A stretch of DNA of 44,912 nucleotides from an uncultured bacterium (GTDB taxonomy: Bacteria; Actinomycetota; Coriobacteriia; Coriobacteriales; Eggerthellaceae). This document shows, in pieces, positions 25,173-32,922 of the stretch. A program made the position numbers and the translations under genes. Positions within the stretch are counted from its first letter, which is position 1, and each line of letters opens with the position of its first letter. The stretch spans positions 1 through 44,912 of the forward strand of contig CAJMPP010000021.1 of the NCBI GenBank assembly GCA_905215325.1, written 5' to 3'. The notes under the pieces were generated by a model that was not told the DNA's origin, did not search any database, and worked only from the letters and a program-made list of their open reading frames with translations.

Positions 25173-25327
25173 GTTTCCGGCACGCTACGGGTTTGCGCCG
25201 CCCGAGGCGAAGACCCAGCATACCGCAGTCTCGCGTTGCCCGAGACGAGGCTTCCGACACGCTGCAGTCTCGCGCTGCCCGAGATGAGGCTTCCGGCACA
25301 CTGCAGGTTTGCGCCGCCCGATACCAG
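25173..25327. repeat. 39-bp tandem repeat, four copies
   Basis: Units lie at 25173-25211 (39), 25212-25249 (38), 25250-25288 (39) and 25289-25327 (39). The unit pattern is (G/A)(C/T)TTCCGGCAC(A/G)CT, then CAG(T/G)(C/T)T, then CGC(C/G)(C/T)TGCCCGA plus a variable end. Partial units flank the array. Thirteen codons per unit are open on the minus strand in more than one frame, but there is no start or ribosome-binding site. It occupies most of the 459-base divergent gap 25096-25554. Confidence 0.85.
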
Positions 25328-25357
25328 GTTTGCTGCATAGGTTCGTCCCACTCGTCC

Positions 25358-25392
25358 GGCTTTTGCGGAAGCTCAAAGGTTCCGCAAAAGCC
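25358..25392. other. 13-bp perfect hairpin in the divergent gap
   Basis: Arms GGCTTTTGCGGAA (25358-25370) and 25380-25392 flank a nine-base loop. No T-run follows. It lies 160 bases upstream of the MFS gene and may act in its leader or mark a repeat edge. Confidence 0.7.
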
Positions 25393-25554
25393 ACACCGCC
25401 AGCACCATCGAGAGCGGCGCAAACCCGCGCCCCACTTGCTGCTTTATCGCGATTCCGTCAGCTTTTCGCCGATTGAAACATGACGCCGCTATGCTAGATA
25501 GCCGTACGCGCAAGGCGCGATACGGCAATACCGTTCCAAAGGTGGTTCCAACGC

Positions 25555-26829
25555 ATGTTATCAGCCAAGATCAAGCAGCATTACGAGGTCGTGGTGGCCG
25601 TGTGCTGCTTCCTGATATTGTTCACGAACGTGGGCCTGCCGTCCACGTCGTTTTCAGTGTATCAGCCCTACCTGGTCGATCTGCCGGGCGTCGGGCATTC
25701 CGGCGGTTCGATCATCGTGTCCGTGCGCACGTTCGTGTCGCTTCTTGCCATGCTCGTGGTCGGGCGCTACTACGACCTGGTTGATTGCCGCATCGGCGCA
25801 TTTTTGGCAACGCTGTGCGTCAGCGCCGGGTTCGCGCTGTACTCGTTCGCCGGGAGCAACTTCGGCATGCTGTGCGGAGCCTCGGCGCTGACGGGCCTGG
25901 GCTACGGCTTCGGCGGCATGATTGCCTCGACCATGCTGATCAACCGTTGGTTCCGGGCGAACGTGGCCACCGTGGCCGGCGTCGCCGCGGTGGGCTCGGG
26001 CGTGGCGGCCATCATCATCCCAAATGCGGCGGTGGCGCTCATCGGCGCTTTCGACTTGCAAACCGCGTTCAGGGCAGAAGCGGCGTTGGCCCTGGTCATC
26101 GGCGTGACCGTGTTCGCCCTGTTGCGAAACGACCCACACGACATGGGCCTTGCCCCCTATGAGGGAAGCCCGAAGGCAGCGCAGCGCGAACAGGAGAAAA
26201 GCGCCCAGCAACTTGAACGCGCAAGGAAACGCCACGTCAACCGCAATCTTTCCCCGCGCACCATGCCGCTACTGTTCCTGGCCATGATCATCGTCGGCTG
26301 CGTATCGGTTGGCGGCGGCAACTACCTGGCCGTGCTGTTCACCTCCGAGGGCTTCTCCGCCGAGCACGCCGCCACGCTAGTGGCCGTCAACGGGGCGTGC
26401 CTGACGGTGGCGAAGCTGGTCAGCGGTATGGCGTTCGACCGGTTCGGCACCAAACGCGGGTCGGCGGTCTTCTTCGCCCTGTATATCGCCGGCACGGCGG
26501 TGCTGTGCCTGTCGGACATGGGCAACACCGGGCTTGCCGGGTTGGGTGTGTTCATGTTCGGCATCGGCATGTCGCTTGGCACCGTGGGTATTTCGGTATG
26601 GTCCATCGAGCTGGCGCCGCGCGGCAAGGAAACGCGCACCATCAAGAACTTCCAGGTGTGCTACGCGCTGGGCGGGTTCATCTTCACGTTCCTGCCGGGC
26701 TTTTTGACCGAGGCGTTCGGCACCTACCTGGTGTCATACGCGGCGCTGCTCGTCATGCTCGTGGTGGCCGCCATCATCGTGATCGGCGTCTACGCCGCCA
26801 CCGACAAGCGCGCAAACCCAGACACTTAG
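25555..26829 (+). CDS. MFS carrier, oxalate/formate antiporter-like (OFA/MCT type)
   Basis: The 424-residue protein has about 12 spans with a central cytosolic loop (about 195-228) rich in charged residues. The N-terminal half (FTNVGLPSTSFSVYQPYL; SIIVSVRTFVSLLAMLVVGRYYDLVDCR, the latter the family motif A) and the second half (FGTKRGSAVFF) resemble carriers that take up monocarboxylates and related anions. It would sit in the cytoplasmic membrane. AGGTGG eight bases before ATG 25555 supports the start. The stop codon lies inside the first bases of an extragenic palindrome (26820-26852). The substrate is not evident. Confidence 0.82.
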   Translation: MLSAKIKQHYEVVVAVCCFLILFTNVGLPSTSFSVYQPYLVDLPGVGHSGGSIIVSVRTFVSLLAMLVVGRYYDLVDCRIGAFLATLCVSAGFALYSFAGSNFGMLCGASALTGLGYGFGGMIASTMLINRWFRANVATVAGVAAVGSGVAAIIIPNAAVALIGAFDLQTAFRAEAALALVIGVTVFALLRNDPHDMGLAPYEGSPKAAQREQEKSAQQLERARKRHVNRNLSPRTMPLLFLAMIIVGCVSVGGGNYLAVLFTSEGFSAEHAATLVAVNGACLTVAKLVSGMAFDRFGTKRGSAVFFALYIAGTAVLCLSDMGNTGLAGLGVFMFGIGMSLGTVGISVWSIELAPRGKETRTIKNFQVCYALGGFIFTFLPGFLTEAFGTYLVSYAALLVMLVVAAIIVIGVYAATDKRANPDT

Positions 26830-26852
26830 GGGACGTAGCGTTATGCGTCCGA
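26820..26852. repeat. Extragenic palindrome, copy 3
   Basis: The sequence AGACACTTAGGGGACGTAG, then CGTTATGCGTCCGA, is a diverged member of the CGGACACTT...GTGTCCG family. Its first bases supply the last two codons and the TAG stop of the MFS gene. Confidence 0.8.
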
Positions 26853-26907
26853 AACCGCGAAGGAAACGCAGAGCGTAAGGCGGCGAAAAGAAGCAGGCCG
26901 AACTCGC

Positions 26908-26946
26908 GCACGGCGAACTTGCACACCCCGCGCAAGTTCGCCGTGC
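26908..26946. other. 14-bp perfect hairpin after the MFS gene
   Basis: Arms GCACGGCGAACTTG (26908-26921) and 26933-26946 flank an 11-base loop. The loop sequence CACCCCGCGCAA recurs at about 26961. No T-run follows, so terminator function is doubtful. Confidence 0.7.
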
Positions 26947-26982
26947 ATTCTGCACATACGCACCCCGCGCAAACCAGGCGCC

Positions 26983-27060
26983 CGGACACTTAATCCTACG
27001 TCCCCGATCTGTCCGATGTGCCACGCACGGACACTTTGGGGACGTAGGATTAAGTGTCCG
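26983..27060. repeat. Paired extragenic palindromes, copies 4 and 5
   Basis: Copy 4 (26983-27015) and copy 5 (27029-27060) are inverted with respect to each other and nearly identical over their full length (about four differences), separated by 13 bases. Each has CGGACACTT/GTGTCCG-type ends. They lie between the convergent MFS and C39-like genes and could form one long hairpin that ends transcription from both sides. Confidence 0.9.
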
Positions 27061-27103
27061 AGATCGTGCGGCACCCGAGGTGTAGGACGCGACCGCGAAC
27101 CGT

Positions 27104-28432
27104 TTACGCGATCGCCAGCGCCATGGAGCCGCATTGCTCGTAGAGGTATTTCAACCAGCTGTAGTTGACGGTCACGTAGCCCTGCGTGGGGTCCATAATG
27201 CACGCCCGATGACCTTCCACGCCCAGCAACACCACGCAATGTTCCAGGTCATAGAATGAATTCGCCTCAAGGGGCTCGTCGAAGCACGGGTCCTCGAAGT
27301 CGAGCGTGGTCCACACGAGCACCGGCGCTCCAGACGACGCCTTGCTGGCAAGCTCGTCGAAATCGGTGCCGGTAATGTTGGCGAAACGCTCGCTTGCGCC
27401 CGATTCCTCAAGGAAGGCGTTGCCCGTCGCCATGATGGCGGGCGGCATGCCCTCGCCCGACCAATACGGGTCACCCCAGAACGCCGAGGCGTAATCGTCG
27501 CCTTCCACGTCGAAGGGCAGCTGGTTCGCCACGATGGAATCGGGGTCGGCGTCGTGGCCCATAGCCTGCAAAACCGCGGCAAGCGAGTATATCTCGCACC
27601 TCGCCGGCATGCTGGGGTACTGGAACAACTCGGGCACGTTCGCGCTCGTGCCGCTCAAGCCGGTGAAGCTTGCCGTCTGCATCACATCGGCGCGGCCGAA
27701 GCCGCTCGGAAGCTCCTGCCCCATCGCACCCAGGGCGTCGCGGCGGTTGCGGGAGAACCCGTCGGCGTCATCGGGGCGCATGCCGGGAGCAACGGATTCC
27801 GCAGCCTCGGCGTCCCGGGACTGCTGCTCCTGCTGCGTTTCTGTCGAGTCATCGGCGGCATATGCCGCCTCCAGCGATTGGGCTTCCAGAGTTTCCTGCG
27901 CGACGCCCTGATCGCCGTCACCACTTGCGCCGGCGCGGCCATGAGCCGCCAGAACGCCGACGATCATCAACGCAGCTACCACCACGGCGATCGCCGCCAC
28001 CAGCAAACGCCTGCGAACAGGCCAGCTGCTAGCGCCAATCACCGCTCCGCCGCCGCTGATGAACACGCCATTGGGAGCAGCAGGGGAAGCGCACGCGCTG
28101 TGCCGCCCCTCGCCACGCGAGCGAGCAAGGCGCAGAACCGCCGTTCGCGCATGGCAGCCTGCCGCATGCGGGGCAGCGGCACGAGCGCGCCCGGCAGAGG
28201 CGTCTGCCTGTTCGCCAGCTGCATCTTGTTCGCCAAGCAGCTCGACCGGAACGGCGAACAACGCCGCTTCGGCAGCATCCCCATGCGGACGATGCCTGAC
28301 GGGCGTTTCGTCAACCGCACCTTGCCCACCGATCGCTACGCGCGCATGGCGGCCCGAGTGCGGAATCATGCGCGCATGACGCCCCTGGAGCGCCTCCTGC
28401 TTGTCGAAATGAGTGTCGATAGGTTCCCCCAT
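27104..28432 (-). CDS. Membrane-anchored C39-like peptidase
   Basis: The 442-residue protein has a long cytosolic, low-complexity N-terminus (1-138), one membrane span (about 142-164) and a disordered extracellular linker. The C-terminal domain (about 265-440) is like the C39_2 peptidase family, with Cys279 (ARCEIYSLAAVL), His398 (DLEHCVVLLG) and Asp414 (IMDPTQGY) in the expected order. The domain should therefore act outside the cell, on peptides or peptidoglycan crosslinks. The start at ATG 28432 follows AGGAAG; the frame is open to 28552. Similar proteins occur widely in Actinobacteria and Firmicutes without known substrates. The paired palindromes at 26983-27060 are its likely transcript end. 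Confidence 0.8.
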   Translation of the reverse strand: MGEPIDTHFDKQEALQGRHARMIPHSGRHARVAIGGQGAVDETPVRHRPHGDAAEAALFAVPVELLGEQDAAGEQADASAGRARAAAPHAAGCHARTAVLRLARSRGEGRHSACASPAAPNGVFISGGGAVIGASSWPVRRRLLVAAIAVVVAALMIVGVLAAHGRAGASGDGDQGVAQETLEAQSLEAAYAADDSTETQQEQQSRDAEAAESVAPGMRPDDADGFSRNRRDALGAMGQELPSGFGRADVMQTASFTGLSGTSANVPELFQYPSMPARCEIYSLAAVLQAMGHDADPDSIVANQLPFDVEGDDYASAFWGDPYWSGEGMPPAIMATGNAFLEESGASERFANITGTDFDELASKASSGAPVLVWTTLDFEDPCFDEPLEANSFYDLEHCVVLLGVEGHRACIMDPTQGYVTVNYSWLKYLYEQCGSMALAIA

Positions 28433-28567
28433 CACGTTCTTCCTAGAATTGCGCGCACGCAAAAGCGCGGCTCGCGTTCGTTTCGGAGCATGATACCGAC
28501 CGTAGCTGAAGCCTTTCTGAAAAGCTACAGCCTTGCTGCAGTTAATCCACAATTGGGGAACAAACGC

Positions 28568-29008
28568 TCACTCGAGCTTCTGCTGGACCCCCACGTCCTC
28601 GGGCTGGATATCACGCACGATGTGCATGGTGACGGTAGCGGTCAGGCGCACGTTGCCCCGCTCGTCGACGATGCGTACATCTGCGATGGAGCTCGTGCGG
28701 CCCGTGCGCACGTCGCGCGCCTCGACGAACACGTGCTCGCCCAGCATAACGCCCCTGATGAAATGCACATCGCAGGTTTGCGTGACCACGTACTTGCCCA
28801 GCGTCCAAGGCGCCGCGCATCCGCAAACGTCCACCAGGCTCATAAGATAGCCGCCGAAGGCATTGCCGAAGAAGTTGCAGGCCTTCTCGGGCACGACGAC
28901 CGAGTTGCGCACGAAGCCCTCTTCCATAACCTCGGGCTCAAGGTTGCCGAGCCACTGACGGTTCGTCTCGTACATCTCCAGCAGGCTCTCGCGCACATAC
29001 GCTTCCAT
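28568..29008 (-). CDS. Hotdog-fold acyl-CoA thioesterase, PaaI-like
   Basis: The 146-residue protein shows the hotdog pattern: the central helix region FFGNAFGGYLMSLVDVCGC, followed by strands with TQTCDVHFIRGVMLGEHVFVEARDVRTGRTS and VRIVDERGN. It probably hydrolyses acyl-CoA or acyl-carrier thioesters in the cytosol. The start at ATG 29008 is chosen for the strong AGAGAGGAAG six bases upstream; ATG 29032 and an open frame to 29224 lack one. The 293-base gap upstream contains a C9-A7 tract and two extragenic palindromes. It is read in the same direction as a second hotdog gene upstream, which suggests related substrates. Confidence 0.82.
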   Translation of the reverse strand: MEAYVRESLLEMYETNRQWLGNLEPEVMEEGFVRNSVVVPEKACNFFGNAFGGYLMSLVDVCGCAAPWTLGKYVVTQTCDVHFIRGVMLGEHVFVEARDVRTGRTSSIADVRIVDERGNVRLTATVTMHIVRDIQPEDVGVQQKLE

Positions 29009-29193
29009 GAGCAGCTTCCTCTCTTCAACCATCGTCACAAACTGCCCGAATTGCCAATGAAATCCAAACGCGCCGCGAAGCAAATCCGAGCACCACAAAC
29101 ACCGCACCCTCGAAATAGGGCAGAAACCGGCCAAACAAGTCAAACCAACCGAACCGGGGGCAAGAACGCAAACACACAAGCCGCCTGCATGCA

Positions 29194-29209
29194 CCCCCCC
29201 CCAAAAAAA
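29194..29209. repeat. C9-A7 homopolymer tract
   Basis: Nine C are followed directly by seven A, 185 bases upstream of the hotdog gene start. Such tracts slip during replication. It lies outside any supported gene. Confidence 0.85.
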
Positions 29210-29217
29210 GCAAAATC

Positions 29218-29299
29218 CGGACACTTAGTGCTACATCCCCGAAGTGTCCGCGACCGCGCGGCCCGACGGACACTTCGGGGACGTAGGGTTATCTGTCCG
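29218..29299. repeat. Paired extragenic palindromes, copies 6 and 7
   Basis: Copy 6 (29218-29250, with GCTACATCCCC inside) and copy 7 (29267-29299, with GGGGACGTAGGG inside) are inverted to each other and share the CGGACACTT/AAGTGTCCG ends. Copy 7 ends two bases before the stop codon of the hotdog gene at 29302. Confidence 0.9.
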
Positions 29300-29301
29300 G
29301 A

Positions 29302-29721
29302 TTAGCGCTGTTCGCGCTGGCGTTTCTTTTCGGCGAAATGCTCTTTGGTAACGATCTTGGTGATGAAGGTACCCTCGGAAACCACGTCGCCGGCATCGTC
29401 TTTGGCCACCACGTGCCAGAATTGCTTGCGGCCGCCGTAGCTGGGATCCTCGTGTTCAAGATCGGCGAAACCGTGCAAAACGCCGGATTTGCCCGGCTTC
29501 TTGTGGCGGATGTCGGACTCCAAGCCGAACGGCAGCTCCTTGTCGAAATCGGTGCGCGCCTCGGCGCCGCGGCTTGCACACGATTCCAGCAGGGCAAGCG
29601 TGGCACCGCCGTGCAAAAAGCCATGCGGCTGGTAAATCTCCTCGGAAATGGGCATGGACATCTCAACATGCTCGGGAGTGACCACGTCGTAGGTGATGTG
29701 CAGAGTATCCAGAAGGGTCAT
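29302..29721 (-). CDS. Hotdog-fold thioesterase, PaaI-like, second copy
   Basis: The 139-residue protein has the family segment YQPHGFLHGGATLALLESCASRGAEA (helix with the HGG motif) and central strands. The pattern resembles thioesterases acting on aromatic or 1,4-dihydroxy-2-naphthoyl CoA esters, the latter used in menaquinone synthesis, but the assignment to one substrate is not possible. GGAGG five bases before ATG 29721 fixes the start. It is only weakly similar to the neighbouring hotdog protein, so the two are paralogs of old divergence or unrelated members of the fold. A terminator hairpin of the upstream flippase-like gene lies just before its ribosome-binding site. Confidence 0.85.
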   Translation of the reverse strand: MTLLDTLHITYDVVTPEHVEMSMPISEEIYQPHGFLHGGATLALLESCASRGAEARTDFDKELPFGLESDIRHKKPGKSGVLHGFADLEHEDPSYGGRKQFWHVVAKDDAGDVVSEGTFITKIVTKEHFAEKKRQREQR

Positions 29722-29741
29722 GAAAACCTCCGAAAACGAAG

Positions 29742-29762
29742 GGGCCGCGAAAACCGCGGCCC
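29742..29762 (-). terminator. Probable terminator of the flippase-like gene
   Basis: An 8-bp perfect GC stem (GGGCCGCG at 29742-29749 with 29755-29762, loop of five) is followed on the minus strand by CTTCGTTTTCG. It lies just after the flippase-like stop. Confidence 0.65.
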
Positions 29763-29767
29763 GCAGC

Positions 29768-31318
29768 CTATTGTTTATCCGTTTCAGTATACGTTGGCGA
29801 ACCCGGACCTTCCCCGGGCAAATCCCCCGACGTGACCGAAGGCGAAACCTCCGGAAGATCGACAAGGCAATCGCCGACCCTTGCGTCGCCGACCTCGAAC
29901 GGCACCGTCGCCGCAGCGCCAGCGCGCCCGGCCCCCTCCGCGAACGGCACAGTCTTGGCGGCGCCGCTTGCCGGGCGCGGCGCGTCCAGCGGCACCGTTA
30001 CGCCAGCTTGCTCGGCCCCGACTCCTTCCGCAAAAGGCACCGTATCGGCGGCAGGTGCGGACTCAGCGCTCTCCGCAAAAGGCACCGTCTGAGCAGCGGC
30101 ACTCGCCACCGCAGCGCCGCCTTCCGGCACCGCACCTGCGGCCTGTTGCCCACCATGCGCCGCATGCGCACCGGCAGAACCCGCCATACGTGAGCGCACC
30201 GCGGCCGCGCGCTTGAAACGCACGGCGTCGGCGTGCGCCTCTTCCTGCAGGCGCGCCGCAGTAGCGGCCGTGCCGGCGACAGCTCCCATGTCCTGGTCGT
30301 ATGCCGCCTGCTTCACATCGCCCTTAAACGCTTTCGTGGTGTTGATGAGCACGGCGCCGATGATGAACGGCATCCAGAACACGATGCCGCGGTACACCAG
30401 GCCGATTGCCGTACCGGCCGCCGCCGACTCGCCGAAGCTGGTGAACGCCACCACGACGGCCGCCTCGACCACGCCGACGCCCTGCGGTGTGACCGAGATC
30501 ATGGCGAACAGCGTTGCCACCACGTAGCCGCAAACCAGCGCCGGCGCCGTGTCGACGCCGAACCCGATGCCCACCAGCGCGAAGCATGAAAGCTCGCACA
30601 AGCTGGCGATCAGAGAGCACCCATACGCCTGCAGCGTGGGTTTGGGGCTATGGCCGATCATGCCGGCGGCCTCGGAAAACGCCTGCGCGATGCGCTCGGC
30701 CCACGGCTCAAGCGGCTTTTTGCGCACACGGCCGACCACCTTGCGGCTCACGCGTTCGACGGGCCGCAAAAGGCGCATAAGCGAATCAGGCTTTTTGTGC
30801 GCCAGGATAAGCAGCGCCACCATGGTTCCCACCAGGCACAATACCACCATGCCCATAAGGAACCACACAGGCGATAACCCCACCGTGACCGCCAAGAAGA
30901 TGAACGCGCCCACCATGAGCGTGGAGAACGCACCGTCGATGGTGATCTGCATGAGCAGCGCCGCGCCCGTGGCCTTGCCGGCGGGGATACCGCGCCGTCG
31001 CGCGTCGTCGACCACCAACGTGGTGCCCGCCAGGTTCATGGACGGCGCAATGGTGTTCATGAAAAACGTGCCGAAGACCAGCGGCAACGTTGATTTCGGC
31101 TCCATGCGCTCGCCCACGGCGGCGAAGCTGCGCGAATAGGCGAAGCTTTGCGCGAAGTACTTCCCCAGCTGCGTGAGGATGGCCGCGACCAGCGGCAGGG
31201 GGCTTCCCTGCTTCATAGTCTCGCCCAGCTCAACCAACTGGTCGCCGCGCAAAAACACCACCGCAAGCACGATGATGAGCACCACGCCCATGAAAAGGTT
31301 CTTGACGTTGAATTTCAT
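29768..31318 (-). CDS. Flippase-like / lysylphosphatidylglycerol synthase-type membrane protein with TVPF repeats
   Basis: Residues about 1-330 form about eight spans like the LPG_synthase_TM/UPF0104 family, with MNTIAPSMNLAGTTLVVDDARRRGIP and ISVTPQGVGVVEAAVVVAF as family segments. It lacks the C-terminal aminoacyl-transferase domain of true MprF. Such proteins are thought to move or modify lipids. The remaining 185 residues form a hydrophilic tail with five copies of a motif TVP(F/L) in contexts such as QTVPFAES, DTVPFAEG, KTVPFAEG and ATVPFEVG. The repeated threonines could be phosphorylation sites for a Ser/Thr kinase and FHA-domain docking, which is inference. The gene follows the ATP-grasp gene by eight bases and is probably cotranscribed with it. 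Confidence 0.8.
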   Translation of the reverse strand: MKFNVKNLFMGVVLIIVLAVVFLRGDQLVELGETMKQGSPLPLVAAILTQLGKYFAQSFAYSRSFAAVGERMEPKSTLPLVFGTFFMNTIAPSMNLAGTTLVVDDARRRGIPAGKATGAALLMQITIDGAFSTLMVGAFIFLAVTVGLSPVWFLMGMVVLCLVGTMVALLILAHKKPDSLMRLLRPVERVSRKVVGRVRKKPLEPWAERIAQAFSEAAGMIGHSPKPTLQAYGCSLIASLCELSCFALVGIGFGVDTAPALVCGYVVATLFAMISVTPQGVGVVEAAVVVAFTSFGESAAAGTAIGLVYRGIVFWMPFIIGAVLINTTKAFKGDVKQAAYDQDMGAVAGTAATAARLQEEAHADAVRFKRAAAVRSRMAGSAGAHAAHGGQQAAGAVPEGGAAVASAAAQTVPFAESAESAPAADTVPFAEGVGAEQAGVTVPLDAPRPASGAAKTVPFAEGAGRAGAAATVPFEVGDARVGDCLVDLPEVSPSVTSGDLPGEGPGSPTYTETDKQ

Positions 31319-31326
31319 GCAGCCGC

Positions 31327-32526
31327 CTAACGTTGGCCCGCGGTGTCGCTACGGCTCAGGAACTCGCGCAAATCGGTATGCATCAGGAAATCAAGCTCGG
31401 CCTTGCCGCGTTCATCAAGGTCGGTTTCCACGAACAGGAAGCCGTAGCAGCCGAACGTGGGCACATCGAACTCGCGCAGCTCCAAAACCCTATCGAAGCG
31501 CTCGGAGAAAGCCGGGTAATCGAACTCCTCGCTTCCCGTCACGCCCTCAGGCGGATTGAGCAGCGACATGGTGTACACATGATCACCCGCATAGGCGAAC
31601 GCCGCGTCAAAATCGGGCAGCGTGTCAGTCAAAAACGCCTCATAGCTGCGGAAACCATAAGCATGCTGGGCAACGTCGGTGCCGCCCAAGCCGGCGAATC
31701 GCAGGGGATTGAACTCGATGGGGCGAATAACGCCGCCACCCTGCTCGTCCACGCGCACCTCCACGTGAACCGGGAAGTTCCGCGCTCCCACCAGGACGTT
31801 CACGCGCGAAAGCCACTCTTCGAACGCAGGCGCCTTCTCGCGCACGATGGCCGCGGACGTGGTGTACATGCGATCGGAAGTGTCATCGGGCCCGGCAAAA
31901 TCATGACGCAGCACGTTGAGCACGTGCGCCGCGCCCTGCTCGTCGAAAAACGCGTCCAGGGCATATTCCTGCCCCGTGATGAACTGCTCCAGAATGAAAT
32001 CGCTGCCGGCAACAACGCTGTCGGGGTACATGTCCGCCCAAGTGGCAGCGTTCGACGCGAAATCGGAAAGCGCCTCGTCCCAATCGGCACGGCAGCGCAC
32101 CGTGTGCACGCCCATGCTGCAGAACCCGCGGGCGGGCTTCACCACGAACGGCATATGCGGCTCAAGCTCGGCGAAGTCAAGTTTCCCCAGCTCATCGGCT
32201 GTGCATGCGCGGAAGAAGAAGCCCTCGTCCATCTGCGCCAGAAGCTTGCGCATGGCAACCTTGTCCTTGAACACGGTGATGGCGTGCGTAAGGCTGGGGT
32301 TGTCCGCATGCGAGCAGATCCACTCGAGCGTGTTCTCGGAGTTGGTGTACACGCGCTCGCCCGCGGAAAGACGCGAAGCCGCCTCAGCCCCATCGACCAG
32401 GTGCAACGCCCGCCCGGACGCAAAAGCCGTGCGCTCGGAGAACGCATTGCGAAGCACAGGGTGTTGCGAGGACTCGAGCCATTCCAACAACTGCGGCGAA
32501 GCATACGGTTCGTCAAGGATGACCAT
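31327..32526 (-). CDS. ATP-grasp family ligase-like protein
   Basis: The 399-residue protein has the ATP-grasp layout: an N-terminal domain, FVVKPARGFCSMGVHTV with the ATP-contacting lysine near residue 130, EQFITGQEYALDAFF for the grasp loop, and EFNPLRFAGLGGTD near 270-285 for metal and substrate. It should join a carboxylate to an amine or thiol using ATP; the substrate is unknown. It has no signal peptide. The start at ATG 32526 follows AAGGGGG; the open frame to 32862 is not supported. It is coupled to the flippase-like gene downstream, so a cytosolic ligase followed by a membrane carrier for a lipid or peptide product is a fair guess. Confidence 0.82.
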   Translation of the reverse strand: MVILDEPYASPQLLEWLESSQHPVLRNAFSERTAFASGRALHLVDGAEAASRLSAGERVYTNSENTLEWICSHADNPSLTHAITVFKDKVAMRKLLAQMDEGFFFRACTADELGKLDFAELEPHMPFVVKPARGFCSMGVHTVRCRADWDEALSDFASNAATWADMYPDSVVAGSDFILEQFITGQEYALDAFFDEQGAAHVLNVLRHDFAGPDDTSDRMYTTSAAIVREKAPAFEEWLSRVNVLVGARNFPVHVEVRVDEQGGGVIRPIEFNPLRFAGLGGTDVAQHAYGFRSYEAFLTDTLPDFDAAFAYAGDHVYTMSLLNPPEGVTGSEEFDYPAFSERFDRVLELREFDVPTFGCYGFLFVETDLDERGKAELDFLMHTDLREFLSRSDTAGQR

Positions 32527-32922
32527 GGCAACCCCCTTCTCTAGCGGCCGACGCAATCGCGGCCCTCTAAGCATAATAAGGAAGTATACCCCCATCAGCG
32601 TTATGCCGCACGACCAGCTCCAGGCCGTCACGCAAAGAGCAGCGCCCGGCCGGCATGGAGACGAAAAGAGAATCAGGAACAGCTTCGGAACAAAGACCTC
32701 CCCCGCGACCTTTTTACTGCCGAAACCCCGACCCCGCAGCTTCCGCGTACGTCCGGCACGCAAGTACGTTCGCGCACCGCAAACCCGAGCCCCAAGCCCT
32801 TGGCGCCAAGCGGAGAAACGAATTCCGCCCCCTATGCATGAAACCCCAGCAACCAAGCCCACCCTCTTGCAAGCGGCGGTATACTGCTGCGCAGCAAGCT
32901 CGATTCAGACAGGGGGGCATCA
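32527..32922. other. Divergent promoter gap without a gene
   Basis: No gene is supported. On the minus strand TATTAT (32567-32572 region) could be a -10 for the ATP-grasp gene. On the plus strand TATACT at 32880-32885 could be a -10 for the fluoride channel genes, without a good -35. I looked for a fluoride riboswitch upstream of 32923 and did not find its conserved segments. Confidence 0.4.

Noticed and set aside
25173..25327. CRISPR array
   Set aside because: The 39-bp units follow one another directly with no unique spacers, and no cas genes are present.
27554..29305. Plus-strand open frame (583 codons) across the C39-like and hotdog genes
   Set aside because: It crosses two gene boundaries on the opposite strand and shows no recognisable domain.
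32860..32922. Fluoride riboswitch upstream of the FluC pair
   Set aside because: I looked for the conserved crcB-RNA segments and did not see them in the 120 bases before the start.
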